64,000 bases of DNA from Mercurialis annua. Taxonomy: Eukaryota; Streptophyta; Magnoliopsida; Malpighiales; Euphorbiaceae. Under the pieces are notes generated by a model. It searched no databases and was not told the DNA's origin. It worked only from the letters and a program-made list of their open reading frames with translations. Shown here piece after piece: positions 61,471 through 64,000 of this stretch. Numbering within the stretch: position 1 is the first letter of the stretch; every line of letters starts with the position of its first letter. Location of the stretch: positions 26,101,001-26,165,000 of the forward strand of contig NC_065575.1 of the NCBI RefSeq assembly GCF_937616625.2, given 5' to 3'. Both the position numbers and the translations under genes were made by a program.

Positions 61471-64000
61471 GAATGGTTAAGTTAAATTATGCAAAGTGTG
61501 CGGAAAAAGTGACGCTAGATTAGTATGTTGCATCTCAAGTCTCATTTACGCGTCGTTTCGATTACCTAGCCATGGTTAGGTTATATATACACAAAGTGTG
61601 CGTGAAAAGTGACGGTAGATTAGTATGTCGTGTCTCAAGTGTCTTTAACGCGTCGTTTCAATTACCATGCTTATGTCGCGTTACAAGTCTCACTAACGCG
61701 CCATTCCGATTAATATGCATGCTTAGGTTATATTTTGCAAAGTGTGCGTGAAAAGTGACGTTAGATTAGTATGTCGCGTCTCAAGTCTCTTTAACGCGTC
61801 GTTCCGATTACCCTAGCGTGGTTAAGTTATATTGCGCGAAGTGTGCGTTAAAAGTTACAATAGATTAGTATATCGCGTCTGAAGTTTTTTGAACGCGTCG
61901 TTAAGATTACCTAAACATTGTTAGGTTATATTATACAAAGTGTGCGTGAAAAGTGACGCTAGATTAGTATGTCGTCTCTCAAATCTCTTTAACGCGTCGT
62001 TTCAATTACAATGCTTAAGTCACGTAACAAGTCTGTCAAACGTGTCGTTCCGATTACCTAAGCATGGTTAGGTTATATTATGCAAAGTGTGAGTTAAAAG
62101 TGACGCTACATTAGTATGTCGTGTCTTAAGTCTCTTTAATGCGTCGTTTTGATTACCAAGTTTATGACAAGTCTCTTTGACACGTAGTTCTGATTACCTA
62201 AATATGGTTAGGTTATACTACGCAAAGTGTGCCTGATAAGTGATGCTAGATTAGTATGTCGCGTCTCAAGTCTCTTTAACACGTCGTTCCAATTATCTAA
62301 GCATGGTTAGGTAATATTACGCAAAGCGTGCGTAAAAAGTGATGCTAGATTAGTATGTCGCATCTCAAGTCTCTTTAACACGTCGTTCCGATTACCTAAG
62401 CATCGTTAGGTTATATTATGCAATGTGTGCGCAATAAGTGACGCCAGATTAGTATGTCCCGTTTCAAGTCTCTTTAACGCGTCATTTCGATTACTATGCT
62501 TATGTCTCGTCACAAGTCTCTTTAACGCGTCGTTCCGAACACCAAAGCATTGTTAGGTTATATTACACAAAGTGTGCGTGAAAAGTGACACTAGATTAGT
62601 ATGTCGCGTCTCATGTCTCTTTAACGCGTCAGTCCGATCACCTAAGCATGGTTAGGTTATATTGCGCAAAGTGTGCGTAAAAAGTGACGCTAGATTAGTA
62701 TGTCGCGTCTAAAGTCTTTTAAGGCGTCGTTCCATTACCATTCTTATGTCGTGTCACAAGTCTCTCTAATGCATCGTTCCAATTACCTAAGCATGGTTAG
62801 TTTATATTACGCAAAGTGTGCCTGAAAAATGAAATAGATTAGTATGTCGCGCGTCTCAAGTCTTTTTGACGCGTCGTTCCGATTACCTAAGTATTGTTAG
62901 GTTAAATTACAAAAAGAGTGCGTAAAAGGTTATGCTAGATTAGTATCTCGTGTCTCAAGTCTCTTTAACGCGTCGTTCCGATTACCTAAGCATGGTTATG
63001 TTATATTATGCAAAGTGTGTGTTAAATGTGACAATAGATTAGTATGTCGCGTCTCTCGTCTTTTTAACGGGTCGTATAGATTACCTAAGCATGGTTAGGT
63101 TATATTATGCAAAGTGTGCGTGAAGAATGACGCTAGATTAGTATGTAGCGTCTCAAGTGTCTTTAACCCGTCGTTTCGATTACCATGCTTATGTCGCGTC
63201 ACAACTCTCTCCAACGCGTCGTTTTGATTACCTAAGCATTGTTAGGTTATATTACGCAAATTATGCGTGAAAAGTGACGCTAGATTAGTATGTCGCATCT
63301 CAAGTCTCTTTAACACGTTGTTTTGATTACCATGCTTATGTCGCGTTATAAGTCTTTCTAACGTGATGATTACCTAAGCATGGTTAGCTTATATTACACA
63401 AAGTGTGCGTGAAAAGTGACGCTAGATTAGTATGTCGCGTCTCAAGTCTCTTTAACGCGTCGTTCCGATTATCTAACCATGGTTAGGTTATATCATGCAT
63501 AGCGTGTGTAAAAAGTGACTCGAGATTAGTATGTCGCGTCTCAAGTCTCTTTAAGGCGTCGTTCCAGTTACCTCAGCGTCGTAGGTTATATTACGTAAAG
63601 TGTGCGTAAAAAGTGACGCTAGATTAGTATGTCCCATTTCAAGTCTCCTTAACGCTGCGTTTTAATTACTATGCTTATGTCGCGTCACAAGTCTCGTTAA
63701 CGCGTTGTTCCGAACACCTAAGCATGTTCAGGTTATACTACACAAAGTGTGCGTGAAAAGTGACGCTAGATTAGTATGTCGCATCTCATGTCTCTATAAC
63801 GCGTCGGTTCGATTTCCAAAGCCTGTTTAGGTTATATTGCGCAAAGTGTGCGTGAAAAGTGACGCTAGATTAGTATGTCGCATCTAAAGTCTCTTTAAGG
63901 CGTCGTTTCATTACCCTTCTTATTTCACGTCACAAGTCTCTCTAACGCATCGTTCCAATTACCGTTGTAAGGTTAGTTTATACTACGCAAAGTGTGCGTG
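61471..64000 (+). repeat. Satellite array, + orientation, to window end
   Basis: A mosaic of recent copies: 61759-63237 repeats 53984-55462, and 63237-63365 repeats about 60342-60471. The remainder is ordinary monomers; the array continues past the window. Confidence 0.95.
61759..63237 (+). repeat. Block X, third and very recent partial copy
   Basis: Both ends align to 53984-55462 with the same offset of 7775 bases ('gcgtctcaag' at 54001 and 61776; 'gcat' at 55461 and 63236), so any indels between the copies cancel out. Only scattered substitutions are seen, e.g. 'accctagcg' for 'accttagcg' and 'agtcacgtaac' for 'agtcgcgtaac'. Confidence 0.93.

Overview
This window is nuclear plant heterochromatin. 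About 58 of the 64 kb is one degenerate tandem satellite, and I see no intact host gene. A flowering plant is suggested by a fragment of an endogenous caulimovirid (plant pararetrovirus), a stretch that reads as plant-type mitochondrial large-subunit rRNA, and two fragments that look like Ty1-copia LTRs. I cannot name the species from the sequence alone.

The satellite has three monomer types. Type A is 99 bp (clean example 58734-58832). Type B is 99 bp (clean example 50338-50436) and carries 'gcgttaaaag', 'gattactatg' and 'gcgtcacaag' where A carries 'gcgtgaaaag', 'gattagtatg' and 'gcgtctcaag'. Type s is 48 bp (clean example 50290-50337); the middle of the monomer is missing and 'ccatgctta' is present, the reverse complement of 'taagcatgg' in A and B. 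A common order is A-s-B. All three lengths are multiples of three, so short open frames run across monomers; none looks like a gene.

Layout: 1-4453 satellite in + orientation; 4454-5841 satellite in - orientation; 5842-8358 pararetrovirus fragment (RT tail, RNase H, degraded C-terminal region, small ORF, promoter, poly(A) signal, leader); 8359-9566 + satellite broken by a mitochondrial rRNA fragment (8879-9064) and two extra copies of the viral leader (9254-9566); 9567-28253 + satellite; 28254-33863 - satellite, interrupted by an LTR-like piece (31175-31819) and a tiny flip (about 32856-32905); 33864-35352 antisense LTR fragment with 52-bp repeats; 35353-64000 + satellite with two small inverted patches (36921-37370 and about 61290-61470).

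Over this lies a second level of structure, segmental duplications of hundreds to thousands of bases. Bases 1-386 plus 4931-5841 recur fused together at 27867-29156, which provides an array without the virus. A 685-bp block is repeated directly at 11895-13264. Blocks near 45-49 kb, 52.6-56.3 kb and 61.8-63.2 kb recur at about 7.6-7.8 kb spacing, the last pair with a constant 7775-base offset. The window therefore records how a satellite array grows, inverts and collects foreign DNA. I found no new gene system; the most informative region is the virus, mitochondrial and satellite cluster at 4.4-9.6 kb together with its partial paralogue at 27.9-29.2 kb.
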